From NCBI GenBank assembly GCA_036012725.1, contig DASCPW010000102.1, positions 1-8,118 on the forward strand: 8,118 bases of DNA. The letters run 5' to 3'. A model generated the notes under the pieces. It saw nothing but the letters and a program-made list of their open reading frames with translations, searched no databases and was not told the origin of the DNA. A program made the translations under genes and the position numbers. This stretch comes from GCA-2686765 sp036012725 (GTDB taxonomy: Bacteria; Pseudomonadota; Alphaproteobacteria; Rhodospirillales; 2-02-FULL-58-16). Of the stretch, positions 5,960-8,118 are shown in pieces. Position 1 is the stretch's first letter, and each line of letters starts with the position of its first letter.

Positions 5960-7614
5960 TTCAAGCTGGAAAATTCGTTGGTCAGCGGATAGCGGCGGTC
6001 GCGGCCGAAAGCCCGGCTGGTGATCTTGACTCCCGGCGGTGCCTGGCGGCGTTTGTATTCGGCCCTGTCCAACAGTTGCCAGACCTTGCGCGCCACCTCG
6101 GCGTCAAAGCCCCGGGCGGTGACGTCTTTGAGCGATAGCTCTTCCTCGATCAGGCATTTCAGGATGGCGTCGAGTTCGTCATAGGGCGGCAGGCTGTCTT
6201 GGTCGGTCTGGCCGGGCCTCAGTTCCGCCGATGGCGGCTTGGTGATGACTCTTTCAGGCATGACCGGGCCGGCCGGCCCCAAGGCGCCCTTCGGGCTCTC
6301 GATGTTACGCCAGCGGGACAAGGCAAAGACGGTGCTTTTGTAAACATCCTTCAAGACCGAAAAACCGCCGCACATGTCACCGTAAATGGTCGCGTAGCCC
6401 ACCGACATTTCCGATTTGTTGCCCGTCGAAAGGACCATATAACCAAGTTTGTTGGAAAGCGCCATCAGGGTCAGCCCGCGCGACCGGGACTGGATATTTT
6501 CTTCCGTTACGTCGGGCAAATGGCCGGCCAGGGACTCACTCAGCATCTCATCAAAGGCGTTCATCGCTTTCGTGATGGAAATGCTGTCCAGCCAAACGCC
6601 GAGCAGACGCGCCGTCTCGGCGGCGTCTTCCAGGCTTTCCGGCGAGGTATATGGCGACGGCATCATCACGCAATGGACCTTTGCCGCGCCCAGCGCATCC
6701 ACCGCCACCGCCGCCGTAAGGGCGCTGTCGATACCGCCGGAAAGGCCGATCAGAACGCCGGCAAAGGCGTTCTTCCCCACATAGTCGCCAAGCCCGGTGA
6801 TCAAGGCCCGGTAGATGGCCTCCGGCCCGGCCGCCGGCTCATCCACCGTTCCCGGCTCGCAGTCCCATCCGCCGCCGGCCTGGGCCCGCCAATTGCTGGC
6901 CACCGTTACTGATTCCCAGGCCGCCGCCTGGACCAAGGTGTCGCCGTTGCGATCAATGATGAAAGTTCCGCCATCGAAGACCAGTTCGTCCTGCCCGCCC
7001 ACCAAGTTGACGTAAACGAGCGGCAAGCCCGATTCCGCCGTTCGCGCCCGCGCCCGGTCACGGCGGATGGTGGGCTTGTCCGACTCGAATGGGGAGCCGT
7101 TGAGGACAACTAAGATGTCGGCGCCGGCTTTCTTCAGATGCGCCGTCACTTCCGGTTTCCACATATCCTCGCAAATCATCACCCCAAGACGGGCGCCGTC
7201 GAAGGTTATGGGCTCGGGATACGGGCCGGCGGTGAAAATGCGTTTTTCGTCGAAGACGCCGTAATTGGGAAGTTCATGCTTCAAGCCGAGGGCGGCGATC
7301 CGCCCGCCGTCCAGCAAAAGCGATGCGTTATGGAGCGCGCCTTCGTTGCGCCAAGGCGTGCCCAGCAAGACGGCCGGACCGCCGTCGGCGGTGGCGGCGG
7401 CCAATTCCCGGACCCTTTCTTCGATCAGGTTCTGGAAATCCGACCTGAGCACCAAATCCTCTGGCGGGTAGCCCGACACCGCAAGTTCACCGCAGACCAC
7501 TAGACGGGCGCCGGTGGCGGCGGCGCGGGCGGCGCCAATCAGGCTGATATTGCCGTCAACATCACCAACGGTTGGATTCAGTTGCGACAGGGCGATTGTC
7601 AGGGTCCTGCTCAT
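5956..7614 (-). CDS. nadE: Glutamine-dependent NAD+ synthetase NadE
   Basis: A 552-aa two-domain enzyme that makes NAD+ from deamido-NAD+ with ATP, using ammonia taken from glutamine. Residues 4-250 are a nitrilase-type amidase domain with the triad Glu43 (CGELAVSGYPPEDL), Lys112 (LKHELPNYGVFDE) and Cys148 (VMICEDMW). Residues 265-552 form the synthetase domain: the ATP PP-loop LSGGIDSAL (291-299), LSTGNKSEMSVGYATIYGDM (395-414), and PSAELRPGQTDQDSLPPYDE (461-480). The frame extends upstream to a GTG at 7665, but the added 17 residues are not family-like and would cover the likely transcription start, so I choose the ATG at 7614, giving MSRTLTIALSQLNPTVGD, the standard N-terminus. Its TGA overlaps the cysS start. 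It is the first gene of the nadE-cysS pair. Confidence 0.96.
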   Translation of the reverse strand: MSRTLTIALSQLNPTVGDVDGNISLIGAARAAATGARLVVCGELAVSGYPPEDLVLRSDFQNLIEERVRELAAATADGGPAVLLGTPWRNEGALHNASLLLDGGRIAALGLKHELPNYGVFDEKRIFTAGPYPEPITFDGARLGVMICEDMWKPEVTAHLKKAGADILVVLNGSPFESDKPTIRRDRARARTAESGLPLVYVNLVGGQDELVFDGGTFIIDRNGDTLVQAAAWESVTVASNWRAQAGGGWDCEPGTVDEPAAGPEAIYRALITGLGDYVGKNAFAGVLIGLSGGIDSALTAAVAVDALGAAKVHCVMMPSPYTSPESLEDAAETARLLGVWLDSISITKAMNAFDEMLSESLAGHLPDVTEENIQSRSRGLTLMALSNKLGYMVLSTGNKSEMSVGYATIYGDMCGGFSVLKDVYKSTVFALSRWRNIESPKGALGPAGPVMPERVITKPPSAELRPGQTDQDSLPPYDELDAILKCLIEEELSLKDVTARGFDAEVARKVWQLLDRAEYKRRQAPPGVKITSRAFGRDRRYPLTNEFSSLK

Positions 7615-7661
7615 GGAAACGCGGGGTGCGGTCGTATGGGTACCTTTATAGATGAGGCGGA

Positions 7662-7690
7662 ACACTAGGGAGCACCCCGGAGACTGTCAA
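7662..7690 (-). promoter_or_regulatory. Putative promoter of the nadE-cysS operon
   Basis: On the minus strand a perfect TTGACA (7690-7685) is followed after 17 bp by TAGTGT (7667-7662), which keeps the TA and final T of the -10 consensus. Transcription would begin near 7655, about 40 bases before the nadE ATG at 7614. A better-looking TATAAA at 7650-7645 is 34 bp from the -35 box, too far to pair with it. This is a reading by eye; only the -35 box is strong. Confidence 0.45.
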
Positions 7691-7735
7691 TAATCCCTGA
7701 ACGGGCAACGGCTTGCGAACTTTTCACCCTTTTCC

Positions 7736-7960
7736 TTGCAACAAAAGGTCGGCAAGCAGAACAAAGACGAAGCCATCTGGACGTTCACCGGGGCGGCTTG
7801 CCTTCGCTTCCTCAACGCCCTGTTCGCCGACTTGCGTGACGTGCTGGCCACCGAAGGCGGCCGCATGACGGTAATCAAGCGTTACGGTGTCGACGACTGC
7901 GTCAACCTGGCGGATTTTTTGCAAATGCGGGAAAAGCACAAGCCAACTGGCGGCAAATAA
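7736..7960 (+). CDS. Small hypothetical protein or gene remnant
   Basis: A reading frame of 74 residues from a TTG at 7736, ending in TAA; the frame is open back to 7694, just after an in-frame TAA at 7691. I do not recognise the protein. It is soluble-looking, with LRFLNALFADLRDVLATEGG (23-42) likely helical and a charged lysine-rich end (MREKHKPTGGK). Third codon positions are mostly G or C, as in the genes around it, which favours real or formerly real coding over the two shadow frames on the opposite strand. Against a live gene: there is no ATG before residue 44, no Shine-Dalgarno before the TTG, and the start abuts the nadE promoter, transcribed the other way. It may be the C-terminal remnant of a lost gene, a short gene with a rare start (TTG, or CTG at 7697), or chance. 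Confidence 0.35.
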   Translation: MQQKVGKQNKDEAIWTFTGAACLRFLNALFADLRDVLATEGGRMTVIKRYGVDDCVNLADFLQMREKHKPTGGK

Positions 7961-8018
7961 CCGCTTCTCGGCCCATCACCACCGCTTCAGCGGCTTTCCG
8001 AAATTGAAAAGAACGCAA
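7961..8018. other. Intergenic stretch with no identified gene
   Basis: This part of the right end, between the small reading frame and the GATGAAC repeat, holds no coding frame I can support. It contains ACCGCTTC twice, 22 bp apart (7960 and 7981, the first copy beginning at the last base of the small frame's stop codon), and a minimal CCGC-ttca-GCGG stem at 7982-7993, too small to call a terminator. No RNA gene is visible. Confidence 0.5.
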
Positions 8019-8051
8019 GCCACAGATGAACACCGATGAACGCGAATTTTC
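8019..8051. repeat. Dispersed-type repeat with tandem GATGAAC decamers
   Basis: After GCCACA come GATGAACACC (8025-8034) and GATGAACGCG (8035-8044), two adjacent decamers identical at 8 of 10 positions, then AATTTTC. Strings of the type CCACAGATGAACAC-x-GATGAA are familiar to me as a widely scattered intergenic repeat in many bacterial genomes, sometimes ahead of small GxxExxY-family genes; that is recollection, not a search. Only one copy is present in the window. The tandem structure itself is directly visible. Confidence 0.5.
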
Positions 8052-8118
8052 AAGAAGAGGCGGCGATGTGGCCGGCAATCCGCATCCGCCCGTCTTTGAG
8101 CATTTCCGCCAAAAGAAA
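8050..8118 (-). CDS. Possible C-terminal end of a gene entering from the right edge
   Basis: Read from the right edge on the minus strand, 22 codons are open and end in TGA at 8052-8050, giving LAEMLKDGRMRIAGHIAASS at the end. The codons lean toward G/C at the third position and the peptide looks like ordinary protein, and the strand agrees with nadE-cysS further along. The stop falls directly inside the end of the GATGAAC repeat. A competing plus-strand frame from an ATG at 8026 is also open to the edge (it begins MNTDEREFSRRGGDV), so the choice is uncertain; I favour the minus strand slightly on codon use. The family is not recognisable from so little. Confidence 0.3.
   Translation of the reverse strand, partial: FLLAEMLKDGRMRIAGHIAASS

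Noticed and set aside
5342..5992. Plus-strand open frame of 216 codons across cysS
   Set aside because: It is a shadow of the cysS frame, whose zinc ligands and signatures are all intact.
6199..6912. Plus-strand open frame of 237 codons across nadE
   Set aside because: It is antisense to the conserved NadE synthetase domain, with a basic, low-information translation.
7615..7665. GTG-initiated 17-residue N-terminal extension of NadE
   Set aside because: The added residues are not family-like, no ribosome site precedes the GTG, and the likely transcription start lies within this stretch.
7687..7939. Two minus-strand frames (63 and 71 codons) opposite the small plus-strand reading frame
   Set aside because: One is serine/arginine-rich and both look like shadows; the plus frame has better third-position composition.
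1..8118. CRISPR array, tRNA, rRNA, riboswitch, phage or defence system
   Set aside because: I saw no regularly spaced repeats, tRNA-like cloverleaf, rRNA signature or defence or phage protein motifs; no molybdenum-cofactor riboswitch-like leader was recognised before moeA.

Overview
The window looks like chromosomal DNA of a GC-rich alphaproteobacterium, perhaps of the Rhodospirillales type. This rests on high GC with strong G/C preference at third codon positions, on ATGA stop/start overlaps between operon partners, on the style of the MoeA, NadE and CysS proteins, and on a TPR/SPINDLY-type glycosyltransferase of a kind common in that group. The taxonomic call is inference. Most of the window is core metabolism, and I do not see a convincing new biological system in it.

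Layout: (1) 1-2295, minus strand: a complete 764-aa protein with eight TPR repeats followed by an O-GlcNAc-transferase (SPINDLY-like) catalytic region. (2) 2296-2433: a divergent intergenic region with a plausible promoter for the TPR gene and a 15-bp palindrome. (3) 2434-4410, plus strand: a tight molybdenum-cofactor operon, moeA-moaD-moaE. MoaD and MoaE form molybdopterin synthase, which puts sulfur on the pterin precursor; MoeA later inserts molybdate. (4) 4411-4549: an AT-rich gap (about 36% GC) between convergent operons, with a small hairpin and a tandem 10-bp repeat that resembles dispersed intergenic repeats. (5) 7614-4550, minus strand: nadE (glutamine-dependent NAD+ synthetase) followed by cysS (cysteinyl-tRNA synthetase), overlapping by ATGA and probably transcribed from a promoter with a perfect TTGACA box just upstream of nadE. 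(6) 7691-8118: no confidently identified gene. It holds a small plus-strand reading frame with good codon use but no ATG start, a GATGAACACC-type tandem repeat resembling a widespread dispersed repeat, and possibly the last codons of a minus-strand gene entering from the right edge.

The points most worth a second look are the abrupt change of codon and base composition inside cysS, the repeat-bearing AT-rich gap beside it, the recent two-TPR duplication in the glycosyltransferase, and the unexplained right end. All identifications come from reading motifs by eye; no database search was run.
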